Assembly: GCA_032173965.1 (NCBI GenBank)
Contig: CM063288.1
Span: 21,735,501-21,799,500, forward strand
Origin: Sitta carolinensis
Lineage: Eukaryota; Chordata; Aves; Passeriformes; Sittidae
DNA: 64,000 nucleotides
Direction: 5' to 3'
Shown: one piece after another, positions 49,901-62,400 of the stretch
Numbering within the stretch: the first letter of the stretch is position 1
Layout of the letters: each line of letters begins with the position of its first letter
Translations under genes and position numbers: made by a program
The notes under the pieces: generated by a model
What the model saw: only the letters and a program-made list of their open reading frames with translations
What the model was told of the DNA's origin: nothing
The model's database searches: none

Positions 49901-52900
49901 TATTTCCTGTGCTGGGGTTATCAGAGTTTACAGTTAGGATGCGCATTACACTTTCACTGACTGAAAAGTCAGCCAGAGATTCTGGATGTAAAACTGAACA
50001 CCAAGGTAGATGGCTCTTCTGGAAGTCAGTTCTACAGTGCAAGGAAAATGGAAGCATTCATCTATCAGATTGCTTGAGAGAGAAGCCTGCAATTAATTGA
50101 AAGTCCTTGGAGGGTTGCAACGTTGGAAACAATTCCCAGAGAGGAAGGTATCAGTACATAGTCACAACATAGTGACAAAAAGTCACAAAACCTGCTGACA
50201 GGTACGGGCTGTATATCAAAGATTTCTACAACATTTATCTGGCATTAGTACCATATAGTGTGGGAATTTGTGTTTTTCCTACAAGCAAATACAGTATATA
50301 CTTATTGTGTATATTTTTTATGTACAGAATATTTTGAATATACTCCTAGTATCTGTCACCTGTTTACACACACACATAAATGACATCCTGTTATAAGTTA
50401 ATTACAAATTTGAGCATCGGCAACACCTTTGTTGTGATTATATATTTCTTGAAAAGAATTCTTTTGTATAATTATTGCCACCCCTTAAAAATTATCTCAC
50501 AGAACAATGTATGAAGAACAATGTATGAAGTAGATACAGCCAATAAGAACATCAAAATTTTAAGTATTTCCACAAGACTCATGCTACTTGGGAATTTGTT
50601 GTCTCTTGTAGCTGAAAGATTCTGTTAGAATCTGTGTAATAGCCATGTTAGTTTTCTGTGGCATAAGTTTTGTACATAACAGCAAGTTTCTTTTTAGTTC
50701 AAGGCAAAAAGTCATCTTTGGAACAGTTGCCCCAGCAGGAGAATAAAAGATGATGGTTGATAATTACATCAGGTTTGTACTGTTTAGCAGATGTTCTTGC
50801 AGATAGATTTTGGCCAGCCTTTATAGAAAATCTCTGGTGAACCTCATGATAGCATTGGAGGAAAGCTGCCACAAATAGATGGAGCTTCCTGCTTCTAATA
50901 AAAAGATTTTGAACAGAAGAAAGAAATTAAAGTAAGAAAGAAAAGTGTATGAGATAGTTCATCTCACAAACTTGTTTTTGTTTTTCTTTTTAATGAGTGA
51001 GACTTAACACTAACTTACCTGAGTATGGCCCAGCCAGTTAATAAGTTATACATGGTACCAGTTCTCAATATCCAGAGGGGTTATAATACTCTGCACAGGT
51101 CCAACATTGGACAAATGGAGGCAGATTGAGGGCTGGAGGACACGGGAGCAGCAAAGAAATAGAAAGCTAAGAATACTCCTTACCTGCCTAAGACTGACAA
51201 CAGTTTGAAGAAAACTGGACAGCAACCAAAAAGTCAACATAAAAGTTGTTAGAAAGAGAACTCAGCTCAACTTCCATGTCTGAGATTATAGTGATAGATG
51301 CAATATAGTGGGAAAAAAGATTCTTCTGCCCACATCTTTGTGGGCAATTCCAAATACTTAAAAATATTCACTAGTTATAAACCAACATTATTCACTGCCA
51401 AGACAGAGAAGCATTATTTCCTTCACTGTGTATTTTGAAAATGAGCTGCCTAAGCCCACAAAGCAACTTGGCTGCAAAAATGTAATTGTAGCTCAAAATC
51501 TCCTACTCAACCCTGTGCTCAGTCTGTAGGTAGATTTCCAAACAGCTCTTTTTTTAGGTGTTAAGCACAATGTAAAAGGCAGAATGGTGAAAATACACCA
51601 CAGTCTGGGAAATTCTCAATATTTCTACAAAAAAAAAAAAAGCTTATGAAGACTGAACACATTTTTAAATTCACCAATTCAATGTAACTTTCTATATTTT
51701 TTAATGCATTGAATAATGTAAATATAATATCATAACTGGAGCTGGACTCCTGATTTGACTGCGCTGCGGGCTGCCAGAATGACTGTTAATAGAAAGATTT
51801 ATTGACAAGAAATGTTTTAAAAACAGGGCATTTACAATTAGATTAGAACCATTCCCCTTCATTCTACCTATCCTCAGGAACGCTGACTTTCAAAATCCCC
51901 TCTTTATTGTGTTGGGTGAACAATGCTAAAAAAAGCTGCAAACCTGTTCTTACTGGCAGGTGCCAGCTTGCAGAATCAGATATGTGAGCTCCACTCACTG
52001 TATCCTGAACAGGGTATCAGACACTGCTAGCAGTGTCAGAGGAGTTTCCTGTGCAACACCAAGGGTGTGGGAGTAATAAAAGAGACTGCATGGTTGCCAT
52101 GTGATTTACTTTTAACTCCAAGTTCAAAGAGAGAAAATTTAGTCAAAAAATCAAATTACAATAAATTTAGAAGATTTCTTAAGGCGTTTAGGGCTTATGG
52201 ATGCCTCGACTACAGCAAAAGGTGTTGTTTATTATATTCACTCCAGGACTGAATTTTGCTGCAGTTCTTCAAGGTGTTACTTCAAGGTGTAACTAACTGT
52301 GTTACTGTCATGAGAAAGATCTGAATAAGAAGATGCTAGAGAAAGGTTGATAGAAGAGAAAGTATCCAGAAAGTTGAGGGACAAACCAGAAAGTGCTTAC
52401 ATATTGAAAACTTGAATTTTAAAAAGTAAATGAAAAATAACCTCAAAATCTCTCTCTCAAATAATCCTCCTTTATTCCTTTCTCCCAGTTTTGAATTGAA
52501 CTAGACAACAGAATTGCAGCAAGGAGGGTAAGGCCTCAGGGTCCACAGTGGGATGATGCTGATGCAGGGGGTTCTGGCAAGTACAGACATCTGGAAGGAG
52601 AAAGCAAGCAGTCCCAGGTCTGTAGTGTCACTGCTCACAATGCGTATTTGCCCAAACAGCCAGAGACAAGGGAAAGTCTTTTCTCTCAAGTTTACACTTC
52701 AATAATGAGCACGGTTTTTTTCAAAGGTGCTTGACTCCTTCTTCCAAGGAATAATTTGGTTATTCTCAACAGTATGGTTTGCCTTTGCAGATGTAAAACA
52801 CAGAAAGGAATGCAGTAACTTATGCGGCTAATACCTAATTCCACCATGGTTTTTTAATTTTCTGTCCTGTCCACTGGCAAGCTGAGCTCATTGTGCCTTG

Positions 52901-53319
52901 CCTCCTTACAACTTCCTTCAAGTGCACTAAAGTGTAACTGGCTCAATTTTCCTGGGAGTCTGAAAAAGTGCAATTCAGGGGTACACTCCAGATGTCATAT
53001 GGAAAAGCACCCCAAGGAAAGTGAGAGGATAAAGAACCAAAGTGGAGGATAAAGGAAAGGTTGAAAATGCCTTGCTTCAAAAAGAAAAAATGAGATTGCC
53101 TTGGTTATTATATGATCTGCACAGTGTGTTCTTGACCTTTTTTGAAGAAATGGTACTCGATTCACCATACCACCACCTATATTTGTAATAAGTCAAATGA
53201 AAAATGTCACTTATTAGAACATCGAGGTTTACTGTTGAAGTGATTAACTGAGAATCATTTGTATGATTAAATGCTGGAAAATAATTTGATTTCACATGAA
53301 CCTATAGCATAGTTCTCAT
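40991..53319. other. Long gene-free stretch
   Basis: Twelve kilobases hold no recognised gene. The longest frame is 168 codons on the minus strand at 47716-48222, which overlaps a plus-strand frame of 100 codons and has no domain I know. The 46380-47260 area is GC-richer, with several overlapping frames on both strands, again pointing to composition. An A-rich tract lies at about 45821-45849. A perfect 14-bp direct duplication (AGAACAATGTATGA twice) lies at 50501-50528, and a 12-bp near-repeat occurs near 52270. No RNA gene or transposon can be named. Confidence 0.5.
50501..50528. repeat. 14-bp tandem duplication
   Basis: Two adjacent perfect copies of AGAACAATGTATGA. Each contains an ACAAT SOX-like word. 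It is most likely a replication-slippage duplication. Confidence 0.9.
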
Positions 53320-53900
53320 TACACAGAAGTGCTGCATATTAGCTGAAGCAAATTAACATTCAAAGAGTTTCTGGAGTGGCTCCTAATCAGAGGCTGTTAA
53401 TTACTATCATTACATTCGATTGCTGAAGAGACTAACTGAGGAATCAGTCTCATGATCTTGGTATTTGAAAGTGATCTTCACCAATAAAAACACATCAGAC
53501 ATACAGAAATTGCAAATTGCTGAATTTGCTGACACAGTGGAAAAATTCCGCTGACTATAAGTACCCATCTGGTGATAGATGCATTCTTGACACAGTTTCA
53601 GTGTTTGGACTTAGGAAATAATGAGTATCAATGTCCTAGCTAGGGAATATGCAAAGATGAAGGAGCCCTTTGTATCGTTAATTAAGGAAAGTAGTAGCAG
53701 AGCTCGTTCACAGATAAGTGACTGTACATAATAATCATGTATTTATGTGAAGAACTGTTATGCTATATTACTATAGTAGCAATTAAGTTTTCACAAAGTA
53801 GTTTTATCAAAAGGCATACTTATGTAATAAATAAACAATTAATTTCCATGGCAGATTAATTACACGTGGCTTAAATGGTCACCATGCTAAGTGAAACCTA
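53320..53900. promoter_or_regulatory. Candidate conserved non-coding block
   Basis: The block is repeat-free with no long frame. It holds a POU/octamer-like ATATGCAAAG (53647-53656), GTTAATTAA (53677-53685), several TTAATTA words and a CACGTG-like ACACGTGG near 53863. The combination looks like a developmental enhancer. Without alignment this is only a suspicion. Confidence 0.2.
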
Positions 53901-56900
53901 TAGAGGCAGATTCTTTCAAAGGCAAGTGTACAACTACATGCTTATCTGAATTGTATTTGAATAAGTGAATTTATTTTTTCACTTGTAAATCAAAAACTTG
54001 CATGAATTTCAGGATGGATGCCTCTGTGAAAAGCAGACTCATATATGATTTTTGCATGAAAGAAAGACTTGAGCTTTCTGTACTCAAGGGATGTGGAAGG
54101 CCAGCTGATAAACCCAAGCAAAGAGGGGAGAGAAAATGTCAGAAAATGCCCCACTTGGAATCTGTAACCGATGATGTGAGAGATCTTTCCTGTAGGGTCT
54201 TCTAAAATCTTTTCTTAGCCTGGTCTTTAATTCACAGAAAAAAGAACAGGGAGAGGATAGCACTGTTTTCATCCATATGGCAGGGAACCATTAACATGCT
54301 TTCCCTGATACAGAATAGGCCTATAGAATTTGAAATTAATATATTGTTTCTATTGTTTCTCGCATAACTCTAAATTATATTCAAAACAGTGCAATGGCAT
54401 TGCAAATCCAGATGCTGTAGTACATTAATATTTCATAAAAATATTATTTAACACTTTTTCCGTTCATGAAGTATCTGTAAACAGACAACTGCCTTCTTGA
54501 ATACATTCATTATTGGAAGTTATTGTACTACATCACAAGGAAATAATTCCTGATTAGTTGCTTGTTTACAAAATAATTTGTTGCAGATACTCTATATTCC
54601 TCTTGATGGCTTGCTGCATAAGCCAACAAGAATTTCTGGGCAGAAAAAGGGTTACTGCACTTCTGAGATCATGGTCACCTACAGACAACATATTGAGAGT
54701 TTTTCATGCTATAAATGTTCAGGAACCCAAAAGACTCAATTGCATTTCAAAGAAATGCAATCTCTTTTTGAGTGTTATTAAAAACCTTCATGGGAGGGCT
54801 ACACTGTGAGTACCAGCTGAGAAAACTGCATGCCAAAGTAGCATATAAATTTAGTAAGTTGTCCTTCAAAGTAAATGAATGATCTGAATTGTCCAGACCA
54901 TACTGATGGACAAATACAAATTAGGATACAAATCCTGCCTTTGAACATGCATATGAAGCTCCTGTTGTGTTCCAGTTTAATCAACACCATTTATTTTCTG
55001 TAATTGATTTGAAATTTCTTCAAAGAGATTTTGTAAAAATTATTCTTACTTTCCTGGCTACAAGGGAAACTCTCTTTTTTATCCACAAATGGTGGCCCAG
55101 GAGTTAAGGGGAGCTAAGTTTAAAAGCTGAAATACCTAGATATTTTGAGGTGGCCGTGGTTTGGGTTTTGCTTTTGTTTGGGTCCCCTGCCCTTGCCATC
55201 CCACAGATTTGGAGCAATACAGAAACAGTAACTTTCGAATTATCTCAGTGGAGATGGATCAAGTGATATCGGCATGATTTGACACTGCACCCAAAGAACC
55301 TTAGTATCTAGAAATTTGAGGAATTTTGGGCATCTGCATCTTTTTTCATAGTTCTAACTTCCTCTGGAACATAGAGAACTAGAATTCATCTTGGTACAAA
55401 CAAGTACAACCTAAGTAAAGCCCAGGTAATTTTGAGTCATGTGTCTAGTTTGGCTTGTAGAAATGACTCTGTATCATAAAACTGAACTTACTAAAGTTAA
55501 AAGAAATTGTACAGAACACAATATAGTTATAGACACTTCTAAAACTAAGTGACTACTTAGTTCCTCCTAAGGAAGTACGAATTACTATCCTTGGCAGGTT
55601 ACCTGTGACAATGGGATGACAATGTCAGTAGATCCAAATAAAAGTTCTGAATTGCCAAATTCTTTGTGCTTGCACCACAGCCAAAGCAGTACTTTGAATA
55701 AATAATCAGAGAAAATGCTTTGCAAAGTAATGTTCTTTTCCCCTTAGGCTCATTGAAGTAGTACTTTTGAGGTTATCGATTGCTTGGTTGGACAAAAAAG
55801 GGATGTTTTTAAGTAACATTTTTTCAGTTCTTGGGCAGCTCTCTCTGCCAAGGTTATGGATTTACCTTCTTACACTGCCATTGTATTTCAAGGTGGAGTG
55901 CAAAGATGTAGGTGTCTGAGGCATGAACTCATTACATAGCAAACCTTTAGCATTTTATGGGAAAATAAAAGCAGCTCAAGCAGCCTCTGTCATTTTTTTC
56001 CCAATTGGAAAACTCCCACAAAGCCTCATCCTGAAAGGTGCTGGAAAGAGACAACTTTCCATCTGCCAAGTCTCCACCCAGTTTACAACACAAGTGGCTG
56101 TGAGAAGTCTCCAAATCTACTGTGGAGTTTTCCTGTCCTTACCCTTTCCTGCAGAATCTTCTGCAGCAACAAGGATTTGGACCACACAGATTTGGTAGAT
56201 TTTGTTGCTGCAGCTGACACCAATATTTTGTGGTACTAATATACAACAAAGTTCAGTTATAAAATCACATACATGGAAGAGGCTTAAAGCATTCCCAGAA
56301 TCCCTCTCCCCTGCACCAAGGCCATGGTACATTTAGCTACAAGGATGGCTAAACTGCTTCTGGTAACCACTGATAATCCAGGGGCTATGTAAAGACCTGC
56401 AAGAGGCAGCAAAGACAAGCAAGCTCTTTTATCAGCAAGCTATATTCACATCATAAGGGAGCCACAATTCTATCAGGTGATAAAGGCTTTTAAGAATTGC
56501 AAAATATTGGAAGTTACAGCTCTTGATCATTCCCAAGAGATGAGTCTCTCTGTTTAAGAAATATTCTCTTCTCCACAGCCAATTCTACTGCTTTTCTGTG
56601 CCTGGTGCTGTAAACTTTTCCTCTCAATATTTAAATTTTGTCTGCACAAGTGAAATACGAAATATTTTGCTAGTAATCTAAGAAGACATTGTGTATTCTG
56701 TACTTTTTATTTCTTTGTCATTGAGAGTATCTATAATAGTTTTAAGAGATAGGTACTCAAAAAATCAAATTAATTTTCCCCTTTTCTTAGTGTTTCCTTT
56801 ATTTTGTTATGTTGTCATTACTGACAGAAATAAGATCAAGCTGGATTATTTAATATTTACTGCGGACTTTCGGTAAGTAATCTGAAATACTTGCTAAGAT

Positions 56901-59161
56901 TTTCTGGTGCCACGGAAGATGATGTCCCAGACCCCAAACTGTCCCAGCTTTATTTCTCAGTAGGAGGTGCCTGTGGCAGTTACAGTCCCTCTTGAGATGC
57001 GGGTTCCCCTTGGTCCCACTTACTGATGTAATGGCTCCCTCTCTTCAGCCTCTGCCTCATGTTTGCAGCCCAGCTCTCCACACAGAGACACAAACCAGCC
57101 GAGCCCTTCACAGCTGCCCCAAGCAGAGAATTGTCTGTCTGTCACCACAGGCGTGGCACTGGAGGTGAGCAAAATGAGATGGTCGCATCAAAATTCCCAG
57201 TAGTGCCTCAGCTTACTCAAACTGAATCCTAATCGTTTCACACAACTTAATTACCCATTTCTTGGGTGGTTTGGATCTTTGCTGCAGGCTGCCTGTGTTG
57301 TGTAAGGCTCTGTCCTTTCTAAAGAGCTAGCAGGGACAATGACACTTTTTTCCAGGTGGTACAAGTATGATCAATGAGCCCAAGTTGTGCCTGGTGCCAC
57401 ATGCCTGGTACCATGACACTTAGAAGAAAACAACTTTTCTGTCCTTTTGACTCATCCTTTATTTGCACATAAATTTTGTCTAGTTAGCTTACCTCATTTA
57501 TTAAATCAGCAAAGTACCTAATAATATTTAAAACAGAACAACTTTATTACTAAAAGTCATTATTGGAATACCCAGAAGATTAACTGTAAAATAAAATGGT
57601 AATTTTCAAGGTGAAAGAGACCTGCATGTGTTAAAAGGTTTCTTGATCACATTAGAGTCTCCACTGGAGTAGTCACTTCACAGAGCTCAAGTAATTAAAC
57701 ACTCTTTCTTTCATTGCAACCATAAGTTTTACATTCGTTAGGTTAAATGCGATTTTTGTGGGTTGTGGTTATCCAGATTGTTTCAGTGATAAATTTTTCC
57801 TGCACAATTGATTAAAAATCTGTTTACCAGTTTATCTTGTTAAAATATGTTTGTTCACTGTCTTAAGTGTGAAGGACCGTGAGGAAAGGAAGCCAAGAAC
57901 AGAGTAACAACATTACAGTCAAACATGTGCAGAAGGGATCTGCCTCAGGTAATCCTTGCATTGCAAGACCCTGCCTGGAAAACATAGAGGTGCTGCCCAG
58001 AAAAGGATTTCATCAGGAACCTGAAGGAGAGCAGTTCGAGGACTGCAACACAGGCAGTCAGCCACAAACACAGACAAAATACTTCATTTAGCTCAGGGCA
58101 CATTCTGAACGTACAAATCAATGACAATTAAAGCAGATTATGAAAAAGCAATAGTAGATAGTTTGGTCTTTGTGTGATTAAAGTGAGCTGAAAGTGCAGG
58201 GCCAGGTTCTTCCCATATGCTGATGGGTTAGCGATTACTGTAACTCTGAGGAGGCAAAATCTCTCCTTTCCTGGGGCCCTTTGAACCCACTCCTGATGGG
58301 AGATCACATAATGACTGGGAGGGGCAGTTCTATTATTGAGACTCTGCTATTGCTGCAGGAGCAGTAGCTCAACTGCCCATACTCAGACAAGACATATCGC
58401 TGTAGCAACTCTTGTAAATTTTTTTAGGATATTTCGGGTCAATTTTAATGTATCTTTGATTAGCCTGTTTCTAAAAATGATCCTACAAGAATCCAAAGGC
58501 CACAAACATTGCCTGAAAGTGTAAACTTTCACATATCCTCCTGTATTTGTATTTCCTCTCTGACAGCTCTGGTTCTTTAGGAAGAGAGTAAAAAATCTAA
58601 GATGTGTGTAGAGTAATTTCTCCTCAGCTATATTAACCTAATTTCCAGTACCCCAGCTGTTTATGGACTGGTTGTATTGGATGTTTTCTCAGGATTGCTT
58701 CATTTAATTATTACCAAATAGCTCAAATATCTCTGAATTCATCTAATTACTTTAAAAATTCATTAATAATTTTGTTGTTCAGGATATTCTGCAGCAAGGA
58801 GTTCCTCACGATTGCTATTTGCACTTGACAGCGCTCTGCCAATCCAAAGAGTATGACTCACTGACTTGAAGCAATTTTTCTTGAAAGCCATCCACAAGAA
58901 TAAGAAGCAGTAACAGCCCTAGAGAATCTATCATATGAGAAAACTGTGTTTAAGAGAGGTAGTTTACTTAAAGAGGTAAAAATAATCAGGCAGTTTGCAT
59001 AGTTTCCAGTGGAAGAATTATATGTACACTTTAGGAAGTAAGAGAAGAGAGTTTCCACATTTATGAATGAATAGCACTGTGCAAAGCCACGTATAAAAGC
59101 AAATAAACTAAAAGATTCCCTGCTGCAACACAGCAAAATTAGTGAAGTGCTTTCAGCACAG
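53901..59161. other. Gene-free stretch
   Basis: Short frames only. The 54558-54809 area is open in two plus-strand frames (83 and 67 codons) with no recognised domain. GC-richer sequence at 56900-57170 has no island-level CpG density. Confidence 0.5.
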
Positions 59162-59352
59162 AAAAAATGAAGATACTCAAGGCTTTTGGCTACAGGGAGA
59201 ATTCTGTTCTGGAGATCTGCACAAACTGCAAAAGCTTGAAGAATATTATGGGGGAAAATGAATTGCAATTAACTAGAGAATATTTTAAAGCAAAAGAAGG
59301 TCTGAATAGTTCCATAAAGATACTGAAAAAAAGCTTGAGGATGACAGAGCAG
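59162..59352 (+). other. Exon-like interval, unidentified
   Basis: A 191-base interval is bounded by TTTCAGCACAG before it and CAG/GTAACC after it. It holds an ATG at 59167 and an unbroken lysine-rich frame up to the donor-like site, with the stop three codons later. The upstream pyrimidine tract is weak. It could be an exon of a non-coding RNA, a small gene, or chance. Confidence 0.12.
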
Positions 59353-61137
59353 GTAACCTGAAGAGATTGCTACTATGAGATGCTAAAAATGATTTCACAA
59401 TAAATCAAACCTTTAGCTGGATCTATGAAGTCAACAGCATCTTTCTACACATAAACTTGGAAAATTGAAATAGCAGAAATAACCTACAAATTAAATAGAT
59501 ACAGTGAGGACAGTGTTATTGCTGTCTATTCTAATCAATAACTACTCTCTCTTATGCTCTCTTATCAATGATCAAATTATTTAGCAATGCAAATGGGACA
59601 TTAGGGGCCAACACAACTGGAGGGATGTTGCAATCCCTAAAAACTGTGTTATTTTCCACTGGCACACAGACTTGTAAACCTGAGAATGAGCCATGACACA
59701 AAGTTTGATCTGTGTGTGTCTGTGTGTTTTGAATAACCACCAGGGCAGGAACTTATGTACAGCCAATATCACATCAAAACAGCATGGGCAGTTCATTACA
59801 GCTTAGGAACTGGAGTTACATAGCATGTAGGTCAGTACAGAACTACCAGCAGTTGGTGTCAGAACTCAGAAATCAAGGGGCACTACCTGAGCTCAAGTAC
59901 ACTGTTTTATTCAAGTGCACCTGATTGCCCTGAGCCAGTGTCCTCTACCAGCAAGGATTGCTAGAAACTGGCAGTCTACCACAGTTCTATCACAAGAGAA
60001 AAATATGCCTGTGTATGGAAATGAGAGGAAGACCTTTGCTGGTCTTCCAACCCATGTTCCTAAATTACCCAAACCTCAGAGCTAAGTGACAATGACACTG
60101 AATTGCAGTGGTAGCTGGGAATAGAGGTAGAGGAAAAGGCCAAAGCAGGGAACAAAGACAAATGTAAGTTTAGAGCATGCAGCAACAGTTTGTCAACACC
60201 TCTGTCAACTCTTCAAGATGCAATTCTACATCTTCATAATCAGAAGCAACATCAATGCATTGCATTTTCTCTGTGGTGGGCTCACTCTTTCTCCCCAAAT
60301 ACTTCAGTGCCCCTCATTCTGTCATTGGAAAGCTACCAATCTGTCAGTCACGGCCTCTGGTGTCTCACCAGTAATTCTTCCTCTTGCTTTCCAAAAGCAA
60401 TTGCTGCATTCACAGCACTCACAGCAAATCAATTTCTGCATCCTGCCAGATCACCAACTGCTTCCAGCACCTCCCTGCCCAGCTCCTTCCAGGCTGCCCT
60501 TCTGCTCACTGGCAACAGTTTTCAGGAGCTTTCTCTGCCACTGCTGCTTTGCTCTTAGACACAGGCTCTTGGAAGGAGTTGAACAAAGCTCTTCAGTGCT
60601 GTCCTGAAATCTTAATAACACTCTTTCCCATCAGTGCCATACAAAATAAAAAGGGAAAAACACAACCAATTTCAACTCCAATGTGAAGTGTGACATTTCA
60701 AAGAAGTCTATGGCAGATATTTGTATGACAGATACTTCACAGTTGTTCAGAAATCTCCTTTTCTCTCTGATGTAATTATAGCATTTTTACAGAATTATTA
60801 GGAGCAATTCCATGTAGTTTTTCTGCCTGCAGAGTGCAGCAAAACCCACACTGTCTGAATGTGAGTTGGGCTACTCCTTGCTCCCCTCCATAGTCTGTGG
60901 TCATCTCAAACAGGAAAGGGAAACTTGCTCACCTCGTCCTGACAGTTGTTTTTCCTTCATCTTAACTCACCCTTGAGAGCCAGGGACAGAGTGTGCTGGG
61001 ACAGAGCAGCCATCCCCATGCACCTGCAAAACAGTGAGAATAACTTGATCCAATAGAGGGGTGTCAGTGGGCTTTGCAAAGAAGGGCTTGGTAATTAGAG
61101 GGAGAATCCAAATCACAGAGACTGGAGAATACTTGCC
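59353..61137. other. Gene-free stretch before the LTR
   Basis: Overlapping plus-strand frames of 100-129 codons at 60190-60686 share one CT-rich patch in three registers and have no known domain, so they look compositional. The minus-strand frame at 60967-61179 runs into the LTR. Confidence 0.5.
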
Positions 61138-61432
61138 TGTTACTGTGACGCAGATAGAAACACACAGCAACACACACAACAGGTGTTCAGGCAGAGAAGA
61201 AGAAAGGAAGTCTCTAGTTTATTGTTGACCTCGTATATATAAGTTTCTGGACAGTGATCAGAGATTAGACAGAGAAGTTACCACCTGTCCATCTTCACTG
61301 GTCACTTGAGAAGTCCATCAGGTGATATCTTATACAAAGGAATGCAAACATGATTCTTGTTTATCTTACAATTTATGAGAACTGACTCCACTATACTAAA
61401 ACAAATCAGAAGGCTGATTTTCAGGGACAACA
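61138..61432 (-). mobile_element. Probable endogenous retroviral LTR (3' LTR remnant)
   Basis: Read on the minus strand the element starts TGTTGTCC at 61432 and ends GTAACA at 61138, giving TGTT...AACA termini over about 295 bases. A TATATATA box lies at 61241-61234. An AATAAA follows ten bases later (61223-61218), before the expected transcription start. This compact TATA then AATAAA order is known from avian leukosis-type LTRs. Directly before the LTR on the same strand is a purine-rich tract (61446-61433, AAAAGGGTGAGA), as expected for the polypurine tract next to a 3' LTR. The flanks do not match as a target-site duplication, so this is not a clean solo LTR. The internal region and 5' LTR are not recognisable; no viral gene can be read here. 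Confidence 0.5.
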
Positions 61433-61440
61433 TCTCACCC

Positions 61441-61547
61441 TTTTACCATTACAAAAAGAAAAAGAAAAAAGAAAAATTAACAATGTTCTATTACAAAAGA
61501 AAAGGAAAAACTGGACAATGTTTTATTATCAAAAGAAAAGAAATGAA
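61441..61547. repeat. A-rich imperfect tandem repeat, about 35-bp unit, three copies
   Basis: The block ACAATGTT(C/T)TATTA-CAAAAGAAAAG occurs from about 61480 and again from about 61515. A more diverged first copy begins near 61446 (TACCATTACAAAAAGAAAAAG). It adjoins the polypurine tract of the LTR and may belong to the 3' end of the internal region of the element. Confidence 0.65.
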
Positions 61548-62159
61548 TAATGATTTGTCGCTGTGGGTGATGAACTGACGACACTTGCCCACAGCCATGC
61601 AGATGACTGGCACAGCAAAGTCCAAACCCCACAACTCCATACTTTGCCTCATGACTTACCCAGGACATCAAAGCACAGCACAGTCTTTGTTTCCTTTCAG
61701 CTCTCCAACACAAGAACCTGACTAAGGTAACAGCAATAGGAAACTACAGGAGTTTCCCAGCTCCTTGTTAATCTCGCTGCACATTTAGAGTAACAGTTTC
61801 ACCACAGATATGCCAAATCCAGAAAATATACAACTAGCCATTTCAGGCCGATATAAATCGTGCAAGTACCCTAATTTGCAAGAGGGAATATTGCATTTAT
61901 CAGGGTTACTTCAGCCTTTGAGTTTTTTGTATGACTTTTCCCCTTGTTTTCTTTTTGCCCCAGTAATTCTAATGAATATGAGTGTGCATTTGTAGGGGAT
62001 GCCATTTCAGTTGTACTACAGTGGGTAATGTTAAGAATGTGTGCCCCTTCAAAATCACAAAGATGTGTGTGGTACCTCTTCTGTTTTGAGAGAGAGGCCT
62101 GCAGCACTGAGCAGATAAATGCTTTCTTGTAGCAGCAGTATTTTTCCGTGGCTGCGTGC
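61548..62159. other. Possible retroelement internal flank, no gene
   Basis: An 8-base perfect stem (GCTGTGGG at 61560-61567 with CCCACAGC at 61588-61595, 20-base loop) lies just beyond the A-rich repeat. The minus-strand frame 61477-61713 crosses the repeat and has no recognisable retroviral motif. How far the element extends to the right is not clear. Confidence 0.3.
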
Positions 62160-62400
62160 TGCTGAAGTGTTTATCTTTGCTCGAGTTGCCTGGATATTGC
62201 AAAGCTACTTGAAATGATTCATGGGTCTGACAGATGTCTGGTACAGCTGGATGTGTCCTTGATTATCCCAAAAGTCTGGACAATGCTGTCATTCACCATT
62301 GCCCAAATTATCTCTGTATTGACTGCAGAAGCCTCTGTGACAGTACTGTAATGGCTAATTACCCAGGATACCTTTGATACTTACTTTATAGGGCTTTAGA
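62160..62400. promoter_or_regulatory. Candidate conserved non-coding element
   Basis: The block is repeat-free with a SOX-like ACAATG (62280-62285), a paired homeodomain-type TAATGGCTAATTA (62349-62361) and GATTATCC words, and no open frame. The call rests on enhancer-like texture only. Confidence 0.18.
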
